This document shows positions 1 through 10,100 of a stretch of 26,761 nucleotides of DNA, in pieces. The notes beneath the pieces are model-generated. The model saw only the letters and a program-made list of their open reading frames with translations. It searched no databases and had not been told where the DNA came from. The stretch comes from Priapulus caudatus (taxonomy: Eukaryota; Priapulida; Priapulimorpha; Priapulimorphida; Priapulidae). Made by a program: the position numbers and the translations under genes. Every line of letters begins with the position of its first letter. The first letter of the stretch is position 1. The stretch lies in contig NW_014577164.1 of the NCBI RefSeq assembly GCF_000485595.1, forward strand, positions 31,216 to 57,976. Direction: 5' to 3'.

Positions 1-249
1 ACTCCTGATATATATCAGAAGTAGATAATAGGGAAATTCCCTTCCTGATATCTACTCCTATTATCTACTCCTGATATATATCAGAAGTAGATAATAGGGA
101 AATTCCCTTCCTGATATCTACTCCTATTATCTACTCCTGATATATATCAGAAGTAGATAATAGGGAAATTCCCTTCCTGATATCTACTCCTATTATCTAC
201 TCCTGATATATATCAGAAGTAGATAATAGGGAAATTCCCTTCCTGATAT
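1..249. repeat. 66-bp palindromic satellite, about 3.8 copies
   Basis: Units start at 1, 67, 133 and 199 and are essentially identical until the array breaks off at about 249. Across each unit junction lies a 42-bp almost perfect palindrome: CCTATTATCTACT, then a core containing the perfect palindrome CTGATATATATCAG, then AGTAGATAATAGG. The array runs off the left edge, so its true length is unknown. It has no coding potential. Confidence 0.93.
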
Positions 250-1421
250 ATATGATATACTTGCTCTGTGATGACTTATATACGCGCGCGTTACAGCTCG
301 TCGATTGAATTACACCGTGTGTACTTCACACAGTGCACGTACGAGCTTCGAATGACGATGAAATGCGTTACTGCAGTAATTGTAGGAAGTCATCAGGCGG
401 TGGGTGTACTTTGTAGCTTAAACAGGTTCAACAGTATATTCGTCTGTCACGAGCTCCGCGTGGTGGAGAGACGTGTCAGTAAACACTCGACCAGTGTTGA
501 GAGAGCTCGCCGAGAACCACTAATATAATGTGTCATTATGACATGAAATCCGTAATGCGAGTTTCTGCGAGCCGTGTCGGGTGGGGGGGAATCACGTGAT
601 ACTGTACGTCATATCGAATTATTATAATACATTAATTCGCTGATATAGATAGGTCTTATCTTCTTTCTTATATTCTATATCTATGATTAAATTCCTACGA
701 CACACCCATTTCCATGTTCCATTATTAATCCTGATAGGGCATTCAGCCGGGTATATATCCTTATACAAGATGGATAATAATAGATAATAATTAATGGATA
801 CCGGTAATATATGGATTGTGCCAATGCTTATATATACCTTTCAAATATTTGCAATAAAATAAAATTCGTCTTCAATGAGAATAAGAATAAAGAGCAAGAA
901 TAAAGAGCATTGTTGGTACCTTGCAATTAATTATTCAACTGAGATCTAGTTTGACGGATCCAGCGGGTATCACGGGCAATTAATTCCACTCTTAATTCTC
1001 CCAGCCACAGAACTAAGACCAGCAACCGGAGAGAAAAACGTGGATGACTTTCGAATTTTATTAGTGAAGAAGGCAGATATGGATGAGGTAGAGGCGGGGA
1101 AGACGAAGTCCGCGAATCTTTTCGCTAATCTAACGCTGCTCGTCGCAGTTTTGCGTTATGTCCGTTATCGCCTTGGTTACTCTCGTTGCCCCGTGGGCGC
1201 TTATGCGTCGTTCACATAGAAATAGTGCGAGTCGGTCATCCGCCATATTTCTATGGTAGTCTTACCGCGACGATTGCGTGGAAATACCCGTAACTAATGA
1301 TAGAAAAAGAAGATTAAGCTAGATTATGATGAGACCAACAGCTAGTCGCGCAGGATCATGGGCATCACGGCGTTTATTGCTAGCATTCATGACGCTTTCG
1401 TTATATCCGCGGGCGGGAGGG
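250..1421. other. No gene recognised
   Basis: This is mostly AT-rich, apparently single-copy sequence. The short open frame at 268-528 has no recognisable motif, no splice context and no repeated composition, so I treat it as chance. I see no promoter or RNA gene. Confidence 0.6.
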
Positions 1422-1634
1422 AAATTTTTTTTTCCCACTTGAGTTCCGGACCACAGCCAATCAGCGCACTCCATTCACTCGACTTCCTCGAAGCAACAAT
1501 GTAAAATGAATACCACCTATACCTAACCCTAATCCTAACCCTAAACCTAACCATAATCCAACCATATATATACGAACCATATATTACAAAACACTATCTA
1601 TGGTGGGTTCGGAACTCAAGTGGGAAAAAAATTT
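1422..1634. mobile_element. Short TIR element (MITE-like), 213 bp
   Basis: The left end 1422-1448 (AAAT9CCCACTTGAGTTCCG) is the reverse complement of the right end 1610-1634, except for two extra T in the left T-run, giving 25-27 bp terminal inverted repeats. The interior has no open frame and includes a telomere-like stretch. Size and structure suit a non-autonomous DNA transposon. No target-site duplication could be made out with confidence. Confidence 0.7.
1521..1559. repeat. Interstitial telomere-like CCTAA/CCCTAA stretch
   Basis: Degenerate runs of CCTAA, CCCTAA and CCTAAA occur inside the TIR element. They mix the 5-mer typical of many arthropods with the 6-mer used by most other animals, so they do not identify the lineage. 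The stretch is too short and internal to be a chromosome end. Confidence 0.6.
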
Positions 1635-2039
1635 CGCGGCTGGGAGAAATACGCAATTGATTATTACATGGTAGGTTCTATGATAATACACCAAGAATAG
1701 TCGAAGAAAAGGACGTGCGACAACAAGATCCGGTAGCCTAAGTGCAAAATGTCATCTTGTCGCTTTCGTTATCACGGAGTTTAACACGAATGGACAATAA
1801 TTATTGCATAGGTTTGACAGGGCAATACGCGAATATAATGGGCAAAGAAGCTGATGTCTGTATCTATGTGTGCATCATCTATAGGTGGTAAGTTACACGT
1901 AAGTTGTCGCAGTGGATGTAAACAGCTCACGGCTTTCACGAGCGGTATAGTTCCCCTGCGCCGATATTCACCTCTCTTTGCCGCACAGTAATCATCCATG
2001 CTATAGTGAGGGGGCGCGATAGAGATAAAGAAGCAGCGA
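1635..2039. other. No gene recognised
   Basis: I see nothing that can be supported here. Long open frames on the minus strand that reach into this stretch are read-through from the adjacent GA/CT microsatellite. Confidence 0.6.
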
Positions 2040-2237
2040 GGGAGGGTGAAAGGGACAAAAAAGACAAAGAGAGAAAGAGAGAGAGGGGAGATGGAGAGAG
2101 AAAGAGAGAGGGGGTATGATGGAGAGAGGGGCGGAAAGAGAGAGAGCGCGTCCGCGAGAGAGGGAAAAGAGAGAGAGAGAGGAGAAGAAAAAGAGAGAAA
2201 GAGAGAGAGGGAGAGGGAGAGAGAAGAGAGGAGAGAG

Positions 2238-2270
<33 letters not shown>

Positions 2271-2351
2271 GAGGTATGATGAAGAGAGGGACGGAGAGAG
2301 AGAGCGCGCGTCCGCGAGAGAGGGAGAAAGAGAGAGAGAGAGAAAGAAAAA

Positions 2352-2399
<48 letters not shown>

Positions 2400-2469
2400 A
2401 AAGCGCGAGACAAGAGAAAGATGCGAAAGAGAGAGAGCGAAAGAGACAGACAGAGACGAGAGAGAGAGC

Positions 2470-2517
<48 letters not shown>

Positions 2518-2604
2518 CAGACGAGAGAGAGGAGAAGAGAGAGAGGAGAGAGAGGCGAGAGGAGCGACAGAGAAGAGAGACAGACAAGGTAGGGAGACAG
2601 ACAC

Positions 2605-2647
<43 letters not shown>

Positions 2648-2660
2648 AAAGAAAGAAAGA
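2040..2660. repeat. Long GA microsatellite
   Basis: About 600 bp of (GA)n with interspersed G, A and C interruptions, including two partly duplicated blocks starting near 2116 and 2276 (both begin TATGATG and contain a GCGCG...TCCGCGAGAG segment). All long open frames here read as Arg-Glu on one strand and Ser-Leu on the other, which is typical of non-coding dinucleotide repeats. Confidence 0.95.
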
Positions 2661-2791
2661 GTATGCATAGCGAATTATACTCCGTTGTGTACCAATACGC
2701 CTGCGCACAGCAAATAAAACGCCGTTACTATTATTGTGGGTTATCCTAACCCACCCTGTGTGTACTCATACGTGCGTGCGTGTGCGTACGT

Positions 2792-3626
2792 GCGTCTGTG
2801 CAATTGTGTGTGTGTGGGGGGGGGAGGGTGCGTGTACGATAGGATAGGTCAAAAGCACATCATTATAGAGAACAACCAAAAAAAGCACGAAAGGATGCCC
2901 ACGCTCGGTATTGATAATATAATTTTTATCAATTTTTAATTTATCTTTTTAATATTTCAGATGATGCCTGGTGCAAGAGTTCACCAACTTTTAGTCTGAT
3001 CTAGATTAGGAATTATCTGTAACTTGGCGGGGGCAGATAGAAGACAAGTGCAGTCGTCTATACATAATAATTTGAGTTAAATGAAATTGCTTCATACTGC
3101 GCTCGTGGGGACCATAGGGTATCAACGCCTGCTCACATCGAAGCGTGGTCTAAGCAGTCGAGGCTAGAGCATTCAACCCCACGCCGGATATCTTGGTTAA
3201 CCCGTTCTAGAGGAACTCAGCCCGGTGTTTTAGTAAGCCAGTAAGAGCGCCCGACAACCAAGGTACGATAGCGATCAAAAGCATGTAATACTACGAGATA
3301 TAATGATATAATTACATTATAAAGTCGGTGTGTTTTTCTGTGTTTTTCATTAATAGCGAAGAGTATTACCTCGTTTAAGCTAGAAAGTAAAGCTTTGATA
3401 TTTATTTATATGTAGATATTTATTGCCATTTCTTTATTTGATGCATCTATTTCTCGCTGTTTTGTTTTCATCTTCAGAAAACAAATTACTGTACCGCAGG
3501 TTGCCGGTGCTTTGGTCACACACAGACGATATACAAACGATATACAAACGAGCAATCGATATTTCATCCATGGCATGATGTGTGAAAGAAGACCCCCTCT
3601 TGCAAATAAAGTTACAGTATATATAC

Positions 3627-3660
<34 letters not shown>

Positions 3661-3776
3661 GTATACATACATGCATACATTACTGATACTGTTTTGTGAA
3701 AAAAAAACAGGGATCCCCGTTTCGACGGATAGCAGGAGGGTTGTGTAGCGGTAGAGACGCCATGGCTGCACATATT
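2792..3776. repeat. Interspersed repeat, copy 1
   Basis: This copy starts at GCGTCTGTGCAATT followed by a GT run, then a roughly 800-bp non-coding body, a (TA)n tract near 3620-3662, and an end at TGGCTGCACATATTA. The body (2792-3601) matches 12242-13062 and the second half (about 3168-3776) matches 3780-4479. The 12242 copy interrupts a repeat block that lacks it at 19920, which supports a mobile or transposed sequence. No open frame is shared between copies, so a non-autonomous element is likely. Near the 3' end, TGTAGCGGTAGAGAC is weakly like a tRNA A-box, but no matching B-box was found. Confidence 0.85.
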
Positions 3777-3779
3777 ATN

Positions 3780-4256
3780 AGCATTTAAACCCCACGGCCA
3801 GGATCTTGGTTAACAGCGTTCTAGAGGAATCAGCCGGTGTTTTAGTAAGCCCAAACGCAACAAGGTACGATAGCGATCAAAGCAGTGTAATACTACGAGA
3901 TATAATGATATAATTACATTAATAAAGTCGGTGTGGTTCTGTCTATGTTTTTCATTAACAACAAAGAGTATTACCTTCGTTTAAGGCTAAGAAAAGTAAA
4001 GCTTTGATATTTATTTATATGTAGATATTTATTGGCATTTATTTTATTTGGATGGCATCTAGGCCTATTTCTCCGCTGTTTTGTTTTCATTCTTCATAGA
4101 AAATAGTTTAACTGTACCGCAGTTGCCGGTGCTTTTGGTCACAGCAGCAAACCGATTATACAAACGATATAAACAAACGAAGCAATCGATTATTTCAATC
4201 CATGGGCATGATGTGGGGAAAGAAAGAGCCCTCTCTTGCAAATACGAGTTAGCGAG

Positions 4257-4300
<44 letters not shown>

Positions 4301-4479
4301 ATATACATATACATACATACATACACATACATATATATATATATATATATAATATACATGCTTGCATAAGCATACATATACTGATACTGTTTTGTGAAAA
4401 AAAAACAGGGATCTCCGTTCACGGATAGCAGGCGGGTTGAGCGTTGTAGCGGTAGAGACGGCCATGGCTGCACATATTA
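3780..4479. repeat. Interspersed repeat, copy 2 (partial, after an N)
   Basis: A second head-to-tail copy of the 3168-3776 half of the element begins directly after the single N at 3779. It carries many one-base insertions relative to copies 1 and 3 (for example in the region 3960-4100). It includes a longer (TA)n tract at 4260-4296 and a CATA-rich stretch to about 4375. The N at the junction makes an assembly-induced tandem copy as likely as a real one. Confidence 0.85.
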
Positions 4480-4610
4480 ATGCTACTATCAGAGTGCAAC
4501 AGCCTCTTGGATCCGGTGGCTTCAGCGATCAGATGCAGCTGTCTTAAGTGATCGAACAACCTCGTCAGCTCTGCGTGAGGATGCCATCGGTACGGTAGGT
4601 CGGAGAGAAC

Positions 4611-4824
4611 TCTTCCTTCCTTTCTCTTTCTTCTTCTTCTTCGTCTTTATCTCTTCTTTCTTCTTCTTCTTCTTCTTCTTCTCTTATTATTCATTATTAT
4701 TTATTTCCTTCCTCTTCTTCTTCTTCTTCTTCTTCTTCTTCTTCTTCTTCTTCTTCTTCTTCTTCTTCTTCTTCTTTTTCTTCTCTTATCTTCTTCTTCT
4801 TCTTCTTCTTTCTTCCTTCTTCTC
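4611..4824. repeat. CTT trinucleotide microsatellite
   Basis: About 210 bp of (CTT)n with an ATT-rich interruption at 4685-4705. It lies about 400 bp upstream of the first recognised exon of the methyltransferase gene. Confidence 0.93.
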
Positions 4825-5218
4825 GGTCACTATCACTAACACTCGCCTAGCCACTGCAGCACACGGACCTGGAGGTGGTTGACACAAGCCTCAGGTTCTC
4901 CCAGGGCTATGACCAACATGGGGAAAGAGGCGGTGACCAACGATTTAGTAGGGGCAGATACGGTGAAAATAATTGTGGTTTTTTGTGGTAAAACTATCTG
5001 AAAGTCATATATTGACACATATCTGCCCCACTATATTAGAACTCTCAGTTAGACTTCCCGGTTCAAAAGGTAAAGATGGTGTCAAAGTGTATTAACTTAT
5101 TTCGTGATAGTCTCACGTGTTATATATAAAACGATTTAAATGTTATTATATTAAAACAATTTTAATCTCGTGCGTTATCGTGAAATCCGAATAACTTATT
5201 CCAAGGATTGTATCCAGT

Positions 5219-5364
5219 AGTTATTGTATATACGAGCTCTATATGCGCGTTGCATACACTCTCAGATACGGTTCCATTCTCCGGTAGAGGGGGCTGCTTC
5301 CGGATCGCAGACTTTGGCGCCGCAGACGGAGGCAACTCTATGGCACTCATTAAACTCCTCATCG
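5219..5364 (+). CDS. Methyltransferase exon with SAM-binding motif I
   Basis: The acceptor is probably TGTATCCAG before 5219, and the donor ATCG/GTACGA is at 5365. The exon reads ...LSDTVPFSGRGGC then FRIADFGAADGGNSM and ALIKLLI, which is the glycine-rich SAM-binding loop of the family (plant form IADLGCSSGPN). It leaves one base (G) that pairs with the two-base start of the next exon. The 5' boundary is the least certain of the junctions, and no initiator Met exon was identified upstream. Confidence 0.8.
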
Positions 5365-6309
5365 GTACGACCACTAGAAGTTATCAAAAAAAATAAGCGA
5401 GACGGTCAGTGGTCACCGCTTTATCGGGCCCCGGATAAACGGGCGCACCGCTTAATCAACACATGTCGTCATTTTGTTTTCATTCACTTATGATATGATA
5501 ATTGCGCGAACACAAAGTCCTATCTTCAAGACCGATTACTCAATCAATTAATTAATCATTAATTACTCTAAAACGGTCTGTCTTCGTGTCGGACCATGCT
5601 GCCCAGTATGCAGACGACACGTTAGTGTGTCTTTATAATAGATTCCCTCAGGAAGAAGCGCGGAGAAGACTTCGACATTGAGGTATTTTATGAAGATCAA
5701 CCTGCAAACGACTGGACGTCGCTATTCTGTCGTCTGCAAGGTATAGACACAGATTGGTATTTATCAGTAGAAAAATTATATAGAATATATAGGTATATAT
5801 ATATAATATATATATATATATATTATATTATATAGTATATTATGCCTATAATCATCCTATATTATGATTATCTCCTATTATTTACTCCTGATTGTATGTT
5901 ACTCGTTGCAGGCGTGATCCCTAAGCCGGAGAGCTATCTAATAGGCAGCATCCCAGACGTTCGTGTCTTCGCCAGTGGAACGTCCTTCTATAAGCAATGT
6001 TTCTCCAACAACTCCATCCAGTTTGGTTTCTCGTCTCTCGCAATGCACTACCTTTCGAGACCGTAAGTGCTCTGCGATTCGCCCCGACTATCTCGCACTT
6101 ATCTCCGAATTAAAGCTTTTATATTATTATTATTATTAATAATAATAATAATGATCTTATTAACGACTGGCTTAATTACTGTTTTCCCCACTTCGTATGC
6201 CTACGTTGCGTTGTTGTATATTGTAAACGACTGCCAAAGTGTGCTGAATTCTCCTCCCCCATCTCTCTCTCACACCCTCCCTCTCCCCCTTTCTCTCGTT
6301 CTCGCGCTG

Positions 6310-6340
<31 letters not shown>

Positions 6341-6493
6341 GTCGCCCTCTCTCTCCCTGTGTCGTTCGTTTGCTCGCTCCCCAGGTGAGTCGCCTCTGTC
6401 CTCTTCATTTTCCACTACCGCCCCCCCATCTCTTCTCTCTTTCTCTCTCACTTCTTGTCTCGCCCGATACACCTCTACCCTTCATTCTTCTCG

Positions 6494-6535
<42 letters not shown>

Positions 6536-7122
6536 CTCTTTAATGATTCTCTTTTGCGTGTCTCTCATTTATTCCGGCATATATTCCCTCCGTTAGGCCG
6601 TGCTCAATAACAGACGGTCTGCAACCTGCAGAGATCACCGTAGCCGAGGAACGAGAGATGTTTAGACGCCAATCGGCAGAAGAGTGGGAGACCACACTGG
6701 TACATAGAGCCAGAGAGCTGCAACCAGGTACGGGCAAAGATTGCCAAGACTCATTTTAGCCAACGTAGACTACAGCTATTAACAAGTAACTGCATGACTG
6801 ACAAACTAAGTATATTCTACTTCGGACATCATCGGCAAGCAATCTTGGTAGTTCTTATATTATATATTATATACAATATATATATATATACAAATTATAT
6901 ACAATATATATATAATATAATATATATATAATATAAAAAATATATATACAATTATATTATATACAATATATATATATTATATACTATCATGAACATGTGT
7001 GTTGCTATACGCACGCACGCACGTTCACTCACACACTCACACACACGCTACGCGGGCGCACCCCAAAAACCCCCAACCACCCCACCACACACACACAACA
7101 CAACACTACACTCACACAACAA

Positions 7123-7170
<48 letters not shown>

Positions 7171-10100
7171 TACATATATATATATATATATAATGATATT
7201 ATAATATATAGATATTCAGAATACAGATATCATAGACCAAATCGCTGCACTCATTGCGTTTACAGGTGGACGCATGGTGTTAAGCCATGGGCAGCATTGA
7301 CAAGGATAATACAGTAATACTGGAGGTACCAAGCGTATCAAGCGACAAACATGTTTTAAAACGATCACGGAATAAGGGTTCGTACGCTGATGAATGAAGC
7401 CATCATTACCAAGGTACGATCTCGCGTCCCGTGGCTAAAACACGGAAACACTGATTATTATTTCACTCGTATTTTCATTATATACGTACACTCACCTGTT
7501 GCGCTTTCAGGAAGAATTTAACGACATGATCATCAATTTATACTTTCGCACGGAGGGTGGGAACTAAAGGAGCGTTCTAATAAAGCCCGCATTCTCCTGT
7601 TTACAGCTGTCTTCCATCTTGCGAAATCGATTGAGTAAAGCTGATCAACTGTTACTTCCACGACAGATGGATCGCCAGCGGCATCGATGGTTAGTACGAG
7701 AACACAATAATGTTTATCAAGAGCTAATACTAGATGTATTATTAATGAATTATTATTAATTATATATATATATATATATAGGTGTGCCAGCTCTGCAAAT
7801 ACTATATATATAAATGGCTACATCGTGTGTATCATGCATTCATGCTTGTAGTAATTCATGCTTGTGTTAAAACTATTTTGTTTGATGTATCCAGGATGAG
7901 ACGGGATACTTAGAGAAGCGTTGCCGAAAGGAGATGTTGATCCCAATTGGTTGAAGCGCAGATCTTTCGCGCCGTCCGCGGCCAACAACGACGCCGACCG
8001 GCTCTGGGAACGTCCTACGACAGTATGCAGCGCTTGGCAGCTATTGGATCCGTGCGCCGAATGAATTTGGCCGGCGCGCGCACGGCCATCCATACAGCTG
8101 CCAGCGAACAGTCCGCAATTTTAGTGGGGGACACAGAGGGCCGTAGACATTTTGGACGTCAACCAGTGTCCTGAACTTGCTATAAAAAACTTGTACGAGT
8201 AATCTGTCGTAACGAAGGCTGTGCTGACGCGACAATCAGAGAAAGACTGTCGAATTCTGACATTCAGCGAATCTTGCCGTAATGCAAAACGGCTGTCAGA
8301 ATCACGAAACACTCTACCGGGCGCTCGTTCGCGCCCCAACGCTTGACCAACGGTTTTGCCAAACGTTCAATTGCGAGCGCTCGTACGCTAGTGTGGAAGC
8401 AGTGCGCCGCTGCCCGCGCTATCAAGCCATTAGGACTGGCACTCCTTCGCACCTCTCTGGCTTAGCTTAGTCAACTCAATGGCTAATCGAGGGGAGCGAG
8501 TCCTTAGTCTATGTATAGCGCTTTGCCCACCTCGCAAACCTTCTTGAAAGGAGAGTAGGCCTATACTAGAAACATGCAACAATTTCGTGACGTAATGATT
8601 TCGTATTTAGTTAGCATATATATTTTATGGAAACGCTTCTCAAGTGCCTGTGTCTTAGTATTAGCCTATAGCGTGTATCTAACCTTAGCAAAGAGCGTTT
8701 CTTGCTATGTCGCTATAGAGTCTAGTAGTACTAGTGGTGCAATTGGATTAGAGAACATGGCCTCCCAATATTATATGGGCCCCAATGGTATGGCTATGGC
8801 CAATAAAACCAATGTCACTTTACATCAATCCTTAAATATTAATATTATATCATTATTATAGCGGTTTAGGTTATGTCCTTAGTTCGTCATAGCTCTGAGT
8901 ACTATAGCCCGCTTACATAACTGCCCCTGCTGCGCCAGACGACGCTTCGACCGCCAGATAACCGCAGGGCAGTTAATGTAAGTGGCTATAGTACCTAGAG
9001 GCTAGCGGTTCGTCATTATTAGCTAAGTTAGTTAATACTAGTAACAGAGTTAGTCATTCATTACTATTACTATTAGCCTCTGCTGTCCTGGTAGTTACTG
9101 AGTACTAGTACTAGTAGTGCTGGTAACTTAGTAGTAACTACTACTACTAGTTACTAGGTATGTAGTAGTAGTAGTGCGTTCGGGTAACACGCATCTTTTG
9201 CGCACACGCCATCTTGTACACGCGTCTCTAGGGTGCGTAGTGGCTCAGTCTAAACGAACTGTATGATCAGTGTGTGCTGTTTAAACGCGCGCGGGCTTGA
9301 TTCTTCCTGCCATGCTGGTAATATGCAAAAACCGGGCCTAAAACGGGCCTTAGAAGTCTGAGAGCGAGATGCGAGCAGCGGGGTCAACAGGTTCATAAGG
9401 AGAAGCGAGATGGTTACGATAATAAAAAACGCGACTCGTCACGATTCAGCCTGCGTGTCAATTGACTGGTTACGCGACGTTCATTTACGCCATAGTATTT
9501 TCTCGCTACACTAAATGTTATAGTAACTCTGAGCGTTCAAAACTCTCCACGGCTGCAGTCTTAAGCCTGAATTCCTTGTGCAGCGCACGACGGTCGATAC
9601 TCTCATATTTGACAAGCCCTAGGCCTTATTGAATGGCAGTGTAAAACGCAACGGTTTGGCACATATAGCGGCAGTATAGTAATGACTGATTATTAGGCGT
9701 GTAACAAGCAATAAGAACGCTTACACATGTGATGCCGTCCTATGAAGGTTATTTTTCTTTGTGAGCATGTCGAAAGCCAGCGTGAACATTGATTAGTACA
9801 CAGCTTACTGTCAAAGAATTTGTAACGACTAATACTACTATTTACTATTACGGTACTATAGTATTACGAAACTATTTCCAACGCTCGCTCACCTATGCAA
9901 GGAAATCTTTGCACGCAGTACAAACGCGCCTGCATCATATATGGATGCCGATGAAACATTCATGCCGTATGCTAATGAATTGGAAAGAACATGTGCTCTA
10001 CGCTGTATGCTCTGCCTGATGCTTATATATACATGCTTGTAGATTGGACGTTCGATTGATCCCAACATCACACCATGGTGCCGTTTCTAACAAGACATTA

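Noticed and set aside
1-249. CRISPR-like array
   Set aside because: Units are directly abutting with no unique spacers, in a eukaryotic context; it is a satellite.
1521-1559. True telomere
   Set aside because: Short, degenerate and internal to a TIR element.
1781-2749. Long open frames rich in Ser-Leu or Arg-Glu
   Set aside because: Pure read-through of the GA/CT microsatellite on both strands; no start or splice context.
4836-5040. Possible N-terminal exon of the methyltransferase (frame around 4900-5020)
   Set aside because: Short open readings such as MTNMGKEAVTNDLVGA exist but do not resemble the family's N-terminus and lack a matching donor.
8574-8861. 95-codon hydrophobic open frame
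   Set aside because: No motif, no splice or promoter context, composition follows the local low-complexity sequence.
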